A stretch of 64,000 bases of DNA from Streptococcus pneumoniae (GCA_040719455.1 JBFDTN010000001.1:124001-188000), one strand, 5' to 3'. Positions 7,326 to 17,274 are shown, counted from the first letter of the stretch. Notes: generated by a model not told the origin, from the letters alone. Numbers and translations: made by a program.

Positions 7326-7781
7326 ATGATGAAATTCTATTCTTACGACTATGTCTTGAGTCAGATTAGTAGTGCCAATTGGGTCTTGGCGGGTATTATT
7401 TTCGTCATCTTGGTGGCTGTTGCCTTTGTGGCATTCCAGTATTACCATAAGAAAAAAGAGAGCAAATACCGCGAGCTCTTTATCATTTTGATCATTGGCT
7501 TGATGGTTGCGGTGTTAATCGGAATTAGCCAGCTCCAGAGCAATCAAGCTTCAGACAGCCAGTATCGCACCTCGCTCCACTTCATCGAAATTGTGTCTGA
7601 GGAGCTTCATGTGGATAAATCCAAGGTCTATGTCAATACCTCAGCTGCAACAGACGGGGCGATTGTAAAGGTAGGAGACCAGTTTTACCGAGCGATTAGT
7701 GGGAGTGAACCGGATACTTACCTGTTAGAAAAAATGGATTTGTACAAGGCAGAGGTTGAAGTAGTGGAGGTGGAAGAATGA
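7326..7781 (+). CDS. DUF3290 family membrane protein
   Basis: 151 residues; ATG at 7326 or 7329 (two adjacent Met codons, the second better spaced from GAAAGG). Two membrane helices, WVLAGIIFVILVAVAFVAF and ELFIILIIGLMVAVLIGI, are followed by a soluble domain of about 80 residues. The family is found next to YetF-like DUF421 proteins, as here: its stop overlaps the next start by 4 bp, which suggests translational coupling and a complex. Function unknown. Confidence 0.85.
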   Translation: MMKFYSYDYVLSQISSANWVLAGIIFVILVAVAFVAFQYYHKKKESKYRELFIILIIGLMVAVLIGISQLQSNQASDSQYRTSLHFIEIVSEELHVDKSKVYVNTSAATDGAIVKVGDQFYRAISGSEPDTYLLEKMDLYKAEVEVVEVEE

Positions 7782-8410
7782 CCTTATCTTATCTTGATAT
7801 TGCGATTAAACTAGGCTTGGGCTTGATTTCATTGATTTTTGTCATCAATGTATCTGGCAAGGGAAATCTTGCCCCGAATTCTGCTAGTGATCAGGTGCAG
7901 AACTATGTCTTGGGTGGCATCATCGGTGGTGTGATCTATAGCCCTGCTATCTCTATTTTGCAATACACTATTATTCTCCTCATTTGGACCATGTTGGTCT
8001 TGAGTTTGAAATGGATTAAGACCCACAATCCTTTGGTTAAGCGAATCATTGACGGTCAGCCGATACTTTTGATTAACAAGGGAAAAGTGGATGTTGAAGC
8101 CTGTCGCTCAGTTGGCTTGACGGCATCTGATGTGGCTTTGAAATTACGTGGACAAGGCATCTTCCAACTCAAACAAGTCAAGCGTGCGGTGCTGGAGCAA
8201 AATGGCCAGCTGATTGTGGTGCAAAGTGGGGAAGAAAATCCCAAGTATCCAGTCATCACGGATGGCATTATCCAAGGGGATATTTTGGAATTGATTGATA
8301 AGACTGAAGGATGGTTGCTGGTGGAATTAGAAAGTCTGGGCTGTCCTGATGTGACAGACATTTTCATCGCCGAATACGACAAGGGAAAACTAAATGTCGT
8401 CACTTACTAG
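7778..8410 (+). CDS. DUF421 / YetF-like membrane protein
   Basis: 210 residues with three N-terminal membrane segments (IAIKLGLGLISLIFVINVSG, a segment around GGIIGGVIYSPAIS, and YTIILLIWTMLVLSL), then a cytoplasmic domain that begins QPILLINKGKVDVEACRS. This matches the YetF/YrbG family, whose soluble part can form oligomers; Bacillus members are spore-related and streptococcal ones are uncharacterised. Second gene of the DUF3290-yetF pair, followed by a strong terminator. Confidence 0.85.
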   Translation: MTLSYLDIAIKLGLGLISLIFVINVSGKGNLAPNSASDQVQNYVLGGIIGGVIYSPAISILQYTIILLIWTMLVLSLKWIKTHNPLVKRIIDGQPILLINKGKVDVEACRSVGLTASDVALKLRGQGIFQLKQVKRAVLEQNGQLIVVQSGEENPKYPVITDGIIQGDILELIDKTEGWLLVELESLGCPDVTDIFIAEYDKGKLNVVTY

Positions 8411-8445
8411 GGAACATTCTTCTGTTTTTTAGGATTAGATAATCG

Positions 8446-8498
8446 AAAAGAGCTGATAGAGTAAATCACAGAATTTGTCTGTTATCAGGCTCTTTTTT
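8446..8498 (+). terminator. Terminator after the YetF-like gene
   Basis: Stem AAAAGAGC(C/T)TGATA-type: AAAAGAGCTGATA at 8446-8458 pairs with TATCAGGCTCTTTT at 8484-8497 with one bulge, followed by T. The metG -10 begins just after it. Confidence 0.7.
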
Positions 8499-8499
8499 G

Positions 8500-8508
8500 T
8501 GATATAAT
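8500..8508 (+). promoter_or_regulatory. Extended -10 promoter of metG
   Basis: TG-A-TATAAT at 8500-8508, abutting the T-run of the preceding terminator; metG starts 43 bp downstream after GAAAGGAAAA. Confidence 0.6.
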
Positions 8509-8551
8509 GAGACAATAGAAATGGGTTTCATTTGCCCTGAAAGGAAAACAC

Positions 8552-10552
8552 ATGACAGAAAAGAATTTTTATATTACCACACCGATTTACTACCCTTCTG
8601 GGAAGCTCCATATTGGCTCTGCCTATACGACCATTGCCTGCGATGTTTTGGCGCGCTACAAGCGTCTCATGGGCTACGATGTCTTTTATTTGACAGGTCT
8701 TGATGAACATGGTCAAAAGATTCAGACCAAGGCAGAAGAAGCAGGCATTACACCGCAAGCCTACGTTGATGGCATGGCTACTGAAGTTAAGCAATTGTGG
8801 GAACTCTTGGATATTTCCTATGATAAATTTATCCGTACGACCGATGATTACCATGAAAAAGTGGTGGCAGAAGTCTTTGAACGCTTGCTTGCCCAAGACG
8901 ATATTTACCTAGGGGAATACTCTGGTTGGTACTCTGTTTCAGATGAGGAATTTTTCACGGAAAGCCAGCTAGAAGAGGTCTTCCGAGATGAAGACGGAAA
9001 GGTTATCGGAGGAATTGCCCCTTCTGGTCACCAGGTTGAGTGGGTGTCAGAAGAGTCTTATTTTTTGCGCTTGAGCAAGTATGCGGACCGTTTGGTCGAA
9101 TTTTTCAAGGCACACCCTGACTTTATCCAACCAGACGGACGGATGAATGAAATTGTGAAAAACTTTATCGAACCAGGCCTTGAAGACTTGGCAGTTAGCC
9201 GGACTTCCTTTACCTGGGGAGTTCCAGTACCGTCTAACCCGAAGCACGTTGTCTATGTCTGGATTGATGCCCTCTTGAACTATGCGACTGCCCTTGGCTA
9301 CGGTCAGGAAGAACATGCGAATTTTGACAAGTTCTGGAACGGCACCGTTTTCCACATGGTTGGAAAAGATATCTTGCGTTTCCACTCCATTTACTGGCCG
9401 ATTCTCCTCATGATGCTTGACTTGCCATTGCCGAAGCGTCTGATTGCTCACGGTTGGTTTGTCATGAAAGATGGCAAGATGTCCAAATCTAAAGGAAATG
9501 TGGTCTACCCTGATATGTTGGTGGAACGCTATGGACTTGATCCCCTTCGTTACTACCTCATGAGAAGTCTACCAGTCGGTTCAGACGGAACCTTCACACC
9601 AGAGGACTATGTGGGACGGATCAACTATGAGTTGGCTAATGACCTTGGAAATCTCCTCAACCGTACGGTTGCCATGGTCAATAAATACTTTGACGGACAA
9701 GTTCCTGTCTATGCAGAAAATGTAACTGCCTTTGATGCAGACTTGGCGAGCGTTGCAGCAGCGTCAATCGCTGAATACCACAAACAGATGGATGCGGTGG
9801 ATTATCCGCGTGCCTTGGAAGCAGTTTGGACCTTGATTGCCCGTACCAACAAATACATTGATGAAACAGCTCCTTGGATTTTGGCGAAAGAGGAAGACAA
9901 ACGCGCTGAACTTGCTTCTGTCATGAGCTACTTAGTGGCAAGCCTTCGTGTGGTGGCGCATCTAATTGAGCCGTTCATGATGTCAACCAGCGCCGCTGTC
10001 TTAGAGCAGTTGGGCATGGAAAAAGCAGAAAGTCTCGAACACTTAGCTCTTGCGGATCTACCAGCAGGCTTGCGTGTTGTCGCAAAAGGTCAGCCAATCT
10101 TCCCACGCCTTGATATGGAGGAAGAGATTGCCTACATCAAGGAACAAATGGCAGCAGGAAAACCAGCTGTAGCTGCCCCAAAAGAATGGAAACCAGAAGA
10201 GGTTGAATTGACCTTGAACCGCAAGGAAATCAAGTTTGACGACTTTGAAAAAGTGGAAATCCGTGTCGCAGAAGTTAAGGAAGTCAAAAAAGTGGAAGGC
10301 AGCGATAAATTGCTTCAATTCCGCTTGGATGCTGGTGACAAGGAAGACCGCCAGATTCTCTCTGGAATTGCCAAATACTATCCAAACGAGCAAGAATTGG
10401 TCGGTAAAAAAGTCCAAATCGTAGCTAACCTCAAACCGCGCAAGATGATGGGGCATATCAGCCAAGGCATGATTCTTTCAGCAGAACATGGCGATAGCCT
10501 CACTCTTCTAACCGTTGACCCTGCCGTACCAAACGGAAGCGTCATTGGCTAG
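8552..10552 (+). CDS. metG: Methionyl-tRNA synthetase
   Basis: 666 residues. Class I synthetase with the HIGH-type motif KLHIGSAYT near residue 20, [12 protein letters not shown] and the KMSKS loop (GKMSKSKGN, residue ~312). The connective-peptide knuckle lacks cysteines ([11 protein letters not shown]), as in the zinc-free MetRS1 type of streptococci. The C-terminal ~100 residues ([19 protein letters not shown] to the end) form the EMAP/Trbp111-like tRNA-binding domain. It charges tRNA-Met for initiation and elongation. Probable first gene of a unit with the next three small genes. Confidence 0.97.
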   Translation: MTEKNFYITTPIYYPSGKLHIGSAYTTIACDVLARYKRLMGYDVFYLTGLDEHGQKIQTKAEEAGITPQAYVDGMATEVKQLWELLDISYDKFIRTTDDYHEKVVAEVFERLLAQDDIYLGEYSGWYSVSDEEFFTESQLEEVFRDEDGKVIGGIAPSGHQVEWVSEESYFLRLSKYADRLVEFFKAHPDFIQPDGRMNEIVKNFIEPGLEDLAVSRTSFTWGVPVPSNPKHVVYVWIDALLNYATALGYGQEEHANFDKFWNGTVFHMVGKDILRFHSIYWPILLMMLDLPLPKRLIAHGWFVMKDGKMSKSKGNVVYPDMLVERYGLDPLRYYLMRSLPVGSDGTFTPEDYVGRINYELANDLGNLLNRTVAMVNKYFDGQVPVYAENVTAFDADLASVAAASIAEYHKQMDAVDYPRALEAVWTLIARTNKYIDETAPWILAKEEDKRAELASVMSYLVASLRVVAHLIEPFMMSTSAAVLEQLGMEKAESLEHLALADLPAGLRVVAKGQPIFPRLDMEEEIAYIKEQMAAGKPAVAAPKEWKPEEVELTLNRKEIKFDDFEKVEIRVAEVKEVKKVEGSDKLLQFRLDAGDKEDRQILSGIAKYYPNEQELVGKKVQIVANLKPRKMMGHISQGMILSAEHGDSLTLLTVDPAVPNGSVIG

Positions 10553-10563
10553 GGGCGAGCGAG

Positions 10564-11073
10564 ATGACCGTTTACTTTTACGGCTGTGTGAGCATGGATG
10601 GCTATCTGGCAGATAAAGATCACGGTCTTTCATGGCTTCACGAGTCTGGTACACTAGAAGAGACAGACTATGAGGATTTTTATCGGCAGATGGATGTCAC
10701 CATTATGGGCAGACGCACCTTTGATGAAGTGGCAAAATTGGGCAATCCGGCTGCATTTTATCCTACAACTCAGAACCTTGTCTTTACCCATGATAGAGAT
10801 TTTCAAGAAGAAGGCTTTGAAGCAAAGCAAGGCTCGATTGTCGATGTGATTGCAGAGTTTTCAAAGGATACAAATATCTGGCTGATTGGCGGAAATGGCT
10901 TGATGGCAGAGCTGTTAGAGCATGATATGGTTGATGAGCTTATCATACAGGTTGCTCCTGTCCTCTTGGGGGCAGGCATTCCCCTCTTTAGCCAAAAGGA
11001 AAAAGTTCAATGTTTTACGCTAGTTGATGTCAAAAAATATGGCGCATTTGCCCAGATGACCTATCGAAAATAG
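10564..11073 (+). CDS. Dihydrofolate reductase-like (RibD C-terminal domain) protein
   Basis: 169 residues. Rossmann-like fold with SMDGYLADKDHGLSWL at the N-terminus, TIMGRRTFDEV (residues ~45-55), NIWLIGGNGLMAELL (NADPH-binding GG near residue 120) and a final IPLFSQKEKVQCFTL. This is the stand-alone RibD_C/DHFR-like family (YyaP/YwjB type), not the housekeeping FolA, which lacks this pattern. Starts 11 bp after metG, so co-transcription is likely. Substrate unknown. Confidence 0.85.
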   Translation: MTVYFYGCVSMDGYLADKDHGLSWLHESGTLEETDYEDFYRQMDVTIMGRRTFDEVAKLGNPAAFYPTTQNLVFTHDRDFQEEGFEAKQGSIVDVIAEFSKDTNIWLIGGNGLMAELLEHDMVDELIIQVAPVLLGAGIPLFSQKEKVQCFTLVDVKKYGAFAQMTYRK

Positions 11074-11120
11074 TGCAACAGTTGTCTATCAGATGCTGCA
11101 AAAAAAGAGAAGGAGAGAGG

Positions 11121-11375
11121 ATGACCTACGAACAAGAATTTTTAAAGGATTTGGAAGACTGGCTCAAGACCCAAATCATGATTAACGAGATGGCTTTAAA
11201 AGAAAGTCAAGCTGTGTTTGAAGCGGACGGCGATGAGCGAGCCAAAGAAGCAGCGGTCCGCTATGAAAGCCGTTTGGATGCCTACCAATTTTTAGCAGGA
11301 AAATTTGACAATTACCATGCTGGAAAGTCTTTCCACGATTTACCAGATGGTCTATTTGGAACGCGAGGCTATTAA
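11121..11375 (+). CDS. DUF1912 family small protein
   Basis: 84 residues from the ATG at 11121, which has GAAGGAGAGAGG immediately before it. Highly charged and helical; ends FHDLPDGLFGTRGY. Matches DUF1912, a streptococcal family of unknown function. Lies 47 bp after the DHFR-like gene. Confidence 0.82.
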   Translation: MTYEQEFLKDLEDWLKTQIMINEMALKESQAVFEADGDERAKEAAVRYESRLDAYQFLAGKFDNYHAGKSFHDLPDGLFGTRGY

Positions 11376-11392
11376 GCCCATAAGGATCGGCT

Positions 11393-11683
11393 ATGTGGGG
11401 ATTTTTAGGAGAGTGCCTGCTTGAGTTCATACTCAGCTATTCAGTAGAGCATTGTCAGACCAGAAAGAAGATTTTAGTCATCAGTCTAGTGAGAAATCTT
11501 TTCTCCCTATTGTTGTGCTTGGTGCTAGGCTTTGCCTACTTTGTCAGTATTAAGCAAGGAGATTGGAGAGCTTGGCTAGTGGTTATGCTACTCTCTCCTT
11601 TCTTGATCTTTCATCTTTTATGGTGCTTCTTTTGGAATACTAAGAGTGTCAAGCGATTCAAAGAACTTTCAAAACAGTACTAA
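11393..11683 (+). CDS. Small membrane protein of unknown function
   Basis: 96 residues with two hydrophobic segments (LVRNLFSLLLCLVLGFAYFV and WLVVMLLSPFLIFHLLWCFF) and a basic C-terminus. An AAGGA ribosome site lies 6 bp before the ATG and the gene starts 17 bp after the DUF1912 gene. I do not recognise a family. No terminator is obvious in the 118 bp that follow before the T-box promoter. Confidence 0.6.
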   Translation: MWGFLGECLLEFILSYSVEHCQTRKKILVISLVRNLFSLLLCLVLGFAYFVSIKQGDWRAWLVVMLLSPFLIFHLLWCFFWNTKSVKRFKELSKQY

Positions 11684-11801
11684 ACATAAAAACACATGAC
11701 AGATAGGGCAGTTGCTGAGCAGGTCTTGTCAGCCTAAAGAAGAATGATGTAATATGGGGAGTCCGAGTGTAAAAAATATAGTAGTAGGAAGCTAGAATCA
11801 G

Positions 11802-11830
11802 TTGCAATTTCCAGAAAAATCTGCTACAAT
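11802..11830 (+). promoter_or_regulatory. Promoter of the T-box / valS transcription unit
   Basis: TTGCAA (11802-11807), 17-bp spacer, TACAAT (11825-11830); transcription would start at about 11837 and run into the T-box leader. Confidence 0.75.
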
Positions 11831-11836
11831 AAAGCC

Positions 11837-12024
11837 AATCAGAGGGATAATGAGTTTGTCTGTTACAGAAAGCGGTGGCGCTGAGAAATCCGCACAGATG
11901 TCAGTATTTGTTGCTGAGGTTGAACATCAAAATAAGAACAAGAGCGGGCATGTCCCGAATCTGGGTGGTACCGCGGAAATTAGCAATAACTTTCGTCCCT
12001 GTCGTATGACAGGGGCGATTTTTT
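11837..12024 (+). promoter_or_regulatory. T-box riboswitch leader (probably valine-specific)
   Basis: The conserved T-box TGGGTGGTACCGCGG is at 11962-11976, followed by the terminator stem TCGTCCCTGT / ACAGGGGCGA and T-run (11993-12024). An AG-rich Stem I region with GATAATGAG lies near the 5' end. Uncharged cognate tRNA stabilises the antiterminator and lets transcription proceed. The target synthetase downstream is valS; a GUU triplet at 11919-11921 lies where the specifier is expected, but I have not folded Stem I. valS itself begins 2.4 kb downstream, after four other genes. Confidence 0.9.
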
Positions 12025-12056
12025 GTATCGTGAAGATGCAGAAAACGAGGCAGGCT

Positions 12057-12643
12057 ATGATAAAGATTTCAGAAGCTTATGACAGGAAATCCTTGCCAAA
12101 AGTGGAAACAAATCGCTTGATTTTGCGCCAGCGAACGGTTGCTGATGTGGAGGATAGTTTGCCTATGCTAGTTTGGCTGAGGTTTGCCATCCTGCTGGTT
12201 TTCCACCGATAGCAACCCTTGATGAGGAACGGAACTATTTTGAAAATAAGTATTTCAAAAATCTAGCAGAAAAAGACCTGCCGTCTGGCTACGGGATTAC
12301 CGTCAAAGGTAGTGATCGTATCATTGGCTCCTGTGATTTTAACCACCGCCACGCCGATGATGTCTTTGAGATTGGCTATCTTCTCCACCCCGACTTTTGG
12401 GGCAAGGGCTATGTGCCAGAAGCAGTTTCTGCGCTGATTGAAGTAGCCTTCACCTTGCTCAATCTCCACAAGGTCGAAATTCGTTGCTACAGCTATAACC
12501 AGCAAAGCAAGCGCGTTGCTGAAAAGCTCGGCTTCACCCTAGAAGCCGTCATCCGTGACCGAATGGATATAGAAGGTAAGCGGTGTGACGAATTAGCCTA
12601 TGGTTTGCTACGGACAGAATGGGAGGTGAGGAATGAAAAATAA
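12057..12643 (+). pseudogene. GNAT-family acetyltransferase, frameshifted
   Basis: Frame 1 from ATG 12057 reads MIKISEAYDRKSLP then ETNRLILRQRTVADVED and then breaks at about 12155-12160. The remaining domain continues in another frame: FAYASLAEVCHPAGFPP, then GIGYLLHP-type EIGYLLHPDFWGKGYVPEA (acetyl-CoA-binding region) and KRVAEKLGFTLEAV to stop 12643. Restoring one T between GATA and GTTTGCC rejoins the frames, so a single-base deletion is the simplest reading. RimJ/RimL-type N-acetyltransferase; a homologous gene sits between the T-box and valS in related streptococci. Could be decay, phase variation or a sequencing error. Confidence 0.8.
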
Positions 12644-13451
12644 ACTTTCAAAACTATTCATGTTGACAAGTGTATGTTCGGTAGTTATATTATCTGCGTG
12701 CCAACAAGAAAAATCTGCGAGTCATAAAGATAATATACCATCATCTGTTGAGAGTAGTTCATCTGAGGTGACTTCAAAAAATAATAAAGACTTTGTAGAG
12801 AGTAGTCAGTCCAGTAAGCAGGAAAATTCTGATAGTGATTTAGCTACTTCAACAACTGCTATAATAGAAACGAAGAAGTCTGATGAGGAGAACTACAAGG
12901 CAGTTTTTGATAATTATCATAGATTAAAGGCATATCTAAAAGAAGGAGGAGATCCTATGAATTGGAATCTCGCTCAATCTAATACGATTCCTCTTCCTGA
13001 TGAAATGTCTGCATGGGTAATTGAGGGTGCTCTTCGGAGTATTGATCAAATTGTTTATGGATACTATGATATTAACCATGATGGAGTGAATGAACTGTTT
13101 ATCGGTACAAGAGGGACTGATGGACAGATTTATGTGACCGAGCTTTACTATCTGAATAATGGACAGCCCAATCGAATTGCTGAATCGTTCGTTGCAAGTG
13201 GTGGCGGTGCACGTAGTGGATTTATAGTGTATGAAGATGGTAGCATTGTTTCGATGGTGTGGAGTTCTGCGTCTGGACTAGGAACGGTAACACACTATCG
13301 ATTACCTTCAGGAGGACAAGGAAATGCTTCTGTCGTATCTGAGATAGCAGATTATCAAGTGATAGGCAATTCCCAAAAAGTTTCAGATATATTAGAGATT
13401 ACAGCTTCAGAGTTGAGCTTGCCAACTATCATTTGGAACAATTTTGAATAA
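12633..13451 (+). CDS. Putative surface lipoprotein with Ser/Glu-rich linker and EF-hand-like motif
   Basis: 272 residues. Signal MKNKLSKLFMLTSVCSVVI then LSAC|QQEK, a clear lipobox, predicts a membrane-anchored exported lipoprotein. Residues ~30-80 are a Ser/Asn/Glu linker. The folded C-terminal ~190 residues contain YGYYDINHDGVNELFIGTR, a DxNxDGxxE calcium-binding-like loop seen in FG-GAP/dockerin-like proteins. The start is preceded by GGGAGGTGAGGA and overlaps the broken acetyltransferase by 11 bp. Within the T-box unit. Function unknown. Confidence 0.75.
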   Translation: MKNKLSKLFMLTSVCSVVILSACQQEKSASHKDNIPSSVESSSSEVTSKNNKDFVESSQSSKQENSDSDLATSTTAIIETKKSDEENYKAVFDNYHRLKAYLKEGGDPMNWNLAQSNTIPLPDEMSAWVIEGALRSIDQIVYGYYDINHDGVNELFIGTRGTDGQIYVTELYYLNNGQPNRIAESFVASGGGARSGFIVYEDGSIVSMVWSSASGLGTVTHYRLPSGGQGNASVVSEIADYQVIGNSQKVSDILEITASELSLPTIIWNNFE

Positions 13452-13469
13452 TGAAAGAAAGTAAAAAAC

Positions 13470-13856
13470 ATGCTCCACCATATTGAAATCAATGTGTCAA
13501 ATCTCGCAAACAGTCGTCTCTTTTATGATAAACTCTTTGCGGATTTGGGCTACGAGCTCTATCAAGAATGGGAAAAGGGCTTTAGCTATCGCTATCAAAG
13601 CACCTATCTAGTCTTTGTTCAGACTGAGGAAACCTATCTCACCCCGACCTATCACAGGAAGCAAACAGGACTGAATCACCTCGCTTTTTGCCTTCCAAAG
13701 AAGGACCAGGTCGATGCCTTACGTGAGCGCCTGAAATCAGACGGTGTCACCCTACTGTACGATGACCACTACCCGCACGCCGGAGGAGCTGACCACTACG
13801 CAGTCTTCTTTGAAGATCCGGATAGGGTCAAGTTGGAAGTGGTAAAGGAACTATAA
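13470..13856 (+). CDS. VOC superfamily protein
   Basis: 128 residues: MLHHIEINVSNLANSRLFYD, then TGLNHLAFCLPKKDQVDALRE and YYPHA-like HYPHAGGADHYAVFFEDPDRVKLEVV. These are the paired beta-alpha-beta motifs of glyoxalase/fosfomycin-resistance-like proteins, with His and Glu in metal-ligand positions. Weak ribosome site (GAAAG). Part of the T-box unit upstream of valS. Substrate unknown. Confidence 0.8.
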   Translation: MLHHIEINVSNLANSRLFYDKLFADLGYELYQEWEKGFSYRYQSTYLVFVQTEETYLTPTYHRKQTGLNHLAFCLPKKDQVDALRERLKSDGVTLLYDDHYPHAGGADHYAVFFEDPDRVKLEVVKEL

Positions 13857-13875
13857 GTTAATTTTGGAGGATATT

Positions 13876-14427
13876 ATGGCTAATAGGCTAAAAACAATGT
13901 TGAAAGTAGAAAAAAATTCATCTAATAAGTGTTATTGGCTGAATAGTGTGGATGATTATAATAAAGTCTTTAATCATCAGTTACAAAATATTAGTAAAGA
14001 TAGTAGAAAAAATTTACTTTATAATTTGAAATATCTTGAATATTTACAATTACAATTGGATGAATTAGTTTTAGATTCAGTTATAGAAAAAATGATTTGG
14101 AAAAATTATATTATAATAGCTTATTCTGTTATTGAGCTAATTTTTCAAGAAAAAGCTGGTACACTTGATTTTGGTAAAAAAGCTCTTGATAAAGTAATAA
14201 AAGAAAATTCTCTAGATTTAACAAAGGAACAAATAGATATTATACAGAATAATCGAAAGTTAAGGAATAGAGTTCATTTACTTGTTAAATCTGAAGATGT
14301 AGATACGGATTGGTTTGCTTTTAATAAGGAAGAATATTTGACAATGAAATCAATGTTATTTAGTATTTTATCAAGTTCTAAAGTATCTAATACAGAATAT
14401 CACAAATATATTGAGTTTTTAAAATAA
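13876..14427 (+). CDS. AT-rich gene of unknown function, HEPN-like
   Basis: 183 residues from the ATG at 13876, placed by GGAGG at 13866-13870. All-helical, Lys/Asn/Ile-rich, and far more AT-rich than its neighbours, which suggests recent acquisition. The segment NNRKLRNRVHLLVKS (residues ~130-145) resembles the Arg-Asn...His active-site motif (R-x(4-6)-H) of HEPN ribonucleases found in toxins and abortive-infection systems. No partner antitoxin or nuclease lies next to it: it sits between a VOC gene and valS, 15 bp before the latter. The HEPN assignment is inference from motif and helicity only. Confidence 0.6.
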   Translation: MANRLKTMLKVEKNSSNKCYWLNSVDDYNKVFNHQLQNISKDSRKNLLYNLKYLEYLQLQLDELVLDSVIEKMIWKNYIIIAYSVIELIFQEKAGTLDFGKKALDKVIKENSLDLTKEQIDIIQNNRKLRNRVHLLVKSEDVDTDWFAFNKEEYLTMKSMLFSILSSSKVSNTEYHKYIEFLK

Positions 14428-14442
14428 TTTAAGGAGAAACTA

Positions 14443-17094
14443 ATGTCAAAAGAATTATCACCAAAATACAATCCAGCCGAGGTTGAGGCTGGTCGTTATG
14501 CCAAATGGCTGGAGGCAGATGTCTTTAAGCCGTCAGGAGATGCAGAAGCAAAACCTTACTCCATCGTGATTCCACCGCCAAACGTGACCGGGAAACTCCA
14601 CCTTGGACACGCTTGGGACACAACGCTTCAAGATATCATCATCCGCCAAAAACGCATGCAGGGCTTTGATACCTTGTGGTTGCCAGGTATGGACCATGCT
14701 GGTATCGCAACCCAGGCCAAGGTTGAAGAGCGCTTGCGCGAGCAAGGCATTACTCGCTATGATCTAGGTCGTGAGAAATTCCTCGAAAAAGTTTGGGAAT
14801 GGAAAGACGAATACGCTGCTACCATTAAGGAGCAATGGGGCAAAATGGGCTTGTCGCTTGACTATTCACGTGAGCGTTTCACCCTTGATGAGGGCTTGTC
14901 AAAGGCAGTCCGCAAGGTCTTTGTGGACTTGTATAAAAAAGGCTGGATTTACCGTGGGGAATTCATCATCAACTGGGATCCGGCAGCCCGCACGGCACTT
15001 TCTGATATTGAGGTAATCCACAAGGATGTCGAGGGCGCTTTCTACCACATGAACTACATGCTTGAGGACGGCTCTCGTGCGCTTCAAGTTGCGACAACTC
15101 GTCCTGAGACCATGTTTGGAGATGTTGCGGTTGCGGTCAATCCAGAAGATCCACGCTATAAGGACTTGATTGGGCAAAACGTTATCTTGCCGATTGTTAA
15201 TAAAGCTATTCCAATTGTAGCCGATGAACATGCGGATCCAGAATTTGGAACAGGGGTCGTAAAAATCACTCCTGCCCATGATCCAAATGACTTCCTCGTG
15301 GGTCAACGCCACAATCTCCCACAAGTCAATGTCATGAACGATGATGGAACCATGAATGACTTGGCTGGTGAATTTGCAGGCATGGACCGTTTTGAAGCTC
15401 GCAAGTCTGTCGTTGCCAAATTAGAAGAGCTTGGAGTCTTGGTGGAAATCGAAAAACGGGTGCATTCTGTCGGTCACTCTGAGCGTAGCGGAGCTGTTGT
15501 AGAGCCACGTTTGTCCACCCAATGGTTTGTTAAAATGGATGAACTGGCTAAAAACGCCATTGCCAACCAAAATACAGACGACGAAGTTAAATTCTACCCA
15601 CCACGTTTCAACGATACCTTCCTTCAATGGATGGAAAATGTTCACGACTGGGTAATCTCTCGTCAGCTTTGGTGGGGACATCAGATTCCTGCTTGGTACA
15701 ATGCGGAAGGGGACATCTATGTCGGTGAAGAAGCGCCAGCAGGTGACGGTTGGACCCAAGACGAAGATGTACTTGATACTTGGTTCAGCTCAGCCCTTTG
15801 GCCGTTTTCTACCATGGGCTGGCCAGATGAGGACAGCGCAGACTTCAAACGCTACTTCCCAACCTCAACCCTTGTAACAGGCTACGACATCATCTTCTTC
15901 TGGGTATCACGGATGATTTTCCAATCCCTTGAATTTACAGGCCGTCGCCCATTTGAAAATGTCTTGATTCACGGTTTGATTCGAGATGAAGAAGGTCGGA
16001 AGATGTCTAAATCACTCGGTAACGGAATTGATCCAATGGATGTCATTGACCAGTACGGAGCAGACAGTCTTCGTTGGTTCTTGTCAAACGGTTCAGCACC
16101 AGGGCAAGATGTCCGCTTTAGCTACGAGAAAATGGATGCCAGCTGGAATTTCATCAATAAAATCTGGAATATTTCCCGCTACATTCTCATGAATAATGAA
16201 GGCTTGAGTCTTGCGGATGCGCGTGAAAATATCGCAAAAGTAGCAAGTAGTGAGACTGGAAATGTGACAGACCGCTGGATTCTCCATAACCTCAATGAGA
16301 CTATTGCCAAGGTCACTGAAAACTTTGACAAGTTTGAGTTCGGTGTGGCTGGTCATATCCTCTACAATTTCATCTGGGATGAATTTGCAGACTGGTATGT
16401 CGAGTTGACTAAGGAAGTGCTCTACAGAGACAATGAGGAAGAAAAAGTCATGACGCGCTCTGTGCTTCTGTACACTTTGGATCAAATCTTGCGCCTGCTT
16501 CACCCAATCATGCCATTTGTGACCGAGGAAATCTTTGGCCAAATCTCAGAAGGCAGCATTGTCACAGCAAGCTATCCACTTGTTCGCCCTGAGTTTGAAA
16601 ATGTAGCAGCGGCAAATGGTGTAGAAGCGCTGAAAGACGTGATTCGTGCCGTGCGTAATAGCAGAGCAGAAGTCAACGTTGCCCCAAGCAAGCCAATCAC
16701 GCTCTTGATCAAGCCGACAGATAGCCAATTAGAAGCATTCTTCAAGGCTAATGTTAACTACATCAAACGCTTCACAAATCCAGAGCATTTGGAAATTGAC
16801 GCAAGCCTAACCGCACCTGAACTTGCCATGTCAAGCGTCATCACCGGAGCAGAAATCTATCTACCACTTGCAGACCTGCTCAATGTGGACGAAGAATTGG
16901 CCCGTCTTGAAAAAGAACTCGCCAAATGGCAGAAAGAGCTCGACATGGTCGGCAAAAAACTCGCCAACGAAAAATTCATCGCAAACGCCAAACCAGAAGT
17001 CGTCGAAAAAGAACGAGCAAAACAACTCGACTACCAAACCAAATACGACGCCACCATCGCACGGATTGACGAGATGAAGAAGTTGGTGAAATAA
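14443..17094 (+). CDS. valS: Valyl-tRNA synthetase
   Basis: 883 residues, standard length. Class I motifs [16 protein letters not shown] (HIGH) near residue 45 and [13 protein letters not shown] (KMSKS) near residue 520; the CP1 editing domain ([17 protein letters not shown]) lies between. The C-terminal coiled-coil arm ([16 protein letters not shown] to end) is present. It charges tRNA-Val and hydrolyses mischarged Thr-tRNA. Expression is expected to depend on the T-box leader at 11837-12024. AAGGAG ribosome site. Confidence 0.97.
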   Translation: MSKELSPKYNPAEVEAGRYAKWLEADVFKPSGDAEAKPYSIVIPPPNVTGKLHLGHAWDTTLQDIIIRQKRMQGFDTLWLPGMDHAGIATQAKVEERLREQGITRYDLGREKFLEKVWEWKDEYAATIKEQWGKMGLSLDYSRERFTLDEGLSKAVRKVFVDLYKKGWIYRGEFIINWDPAARTALSDIEVIHKDVEGAFYHMNYMLEDGSRALQVATTRPETMFGDVAVAVNPEDPRYKDLIGQNVILPIVNKAIPIVADEHADPEFGTGVVKITPAHDPNDFLVGQRHNLPQVNVMNDDGTMNDLAGEFAGMDRFEARKSVVAKLEELGVLVEIEKRVHSVGHSERSGAVVEPRLSTQWFVKMDELAKNAIANQNTDDEVKFYPPRFNDTFLQWMENVHDWVISRQLWWGHQIPAWYNAEGDIYVGEEAPAGDGWTQDEDVLDTWFSSALWPFSTMGWPDEDSADFKRYFPTSTLVTGYDIIFFWVSRMIFQSLEFTGRRPFENVLIHGLIRDEEGRKMSKSLGNGIDPMDVIDQYGADSLRWFLSNGSAPGQDVRFSYEKMDASWNFINKIWNISRYILMNNEGLSLADARENIAKVASSETGNVTDRWILHNLNETIAKVTENFDKFEFGVAGHILYNFIWDEFADWYVELTKEVLYRDNEEEKVMTRSVLLYTLDQILRLLHPIMPFVTEEIFGQISEGSIVTASYPLVRPEFENVAAANGVEALKDVIRAVRNSRAEVNVAPSKPITLLIKPTDSQLEAFFKANVNYIKRFTNPEHLEIDASLTAPELAMSSVITGAEIYLPLADLLNVDEELARLEKELAKWQKELDMVGKKLANEKFIANAKPEVVEKERAKQLDYQTKYDATIARIDEMKKLVK

Positions 17095-17242
17095 AGGAGA
17101 GAAAAATATCTTCGATAGGTGATTTAGAAATAGTAATTTCTTTTTACTATAATTTGAGGAGTATGAAGATAGTGAGCTATTAAGTCACAACTGGAAAACG
17201 TTCTATATATCAATACAAGAAAACATTGATAAATTAAGTATG

Positions 17243-17274
17243 AAAACCAAGCCAAAGTTAAGCTTGGTTTTTTA
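17243..17274 (+). terminator. Terminator downstream of valS
   Basis: Stem AAACCAAGC / GCTTGGTTT with an 8-nt loop followed by TTTTATT, about 150 bp after the valS stop. Confidence 0.8.

Noticed and set aside
11802..12056. Open frame running through the T-box leader into the acetyltransferase
   Set aside because: It overlaps the promoter, T-box and terminator; the acetyltransferase starts at the ATG at 12057.
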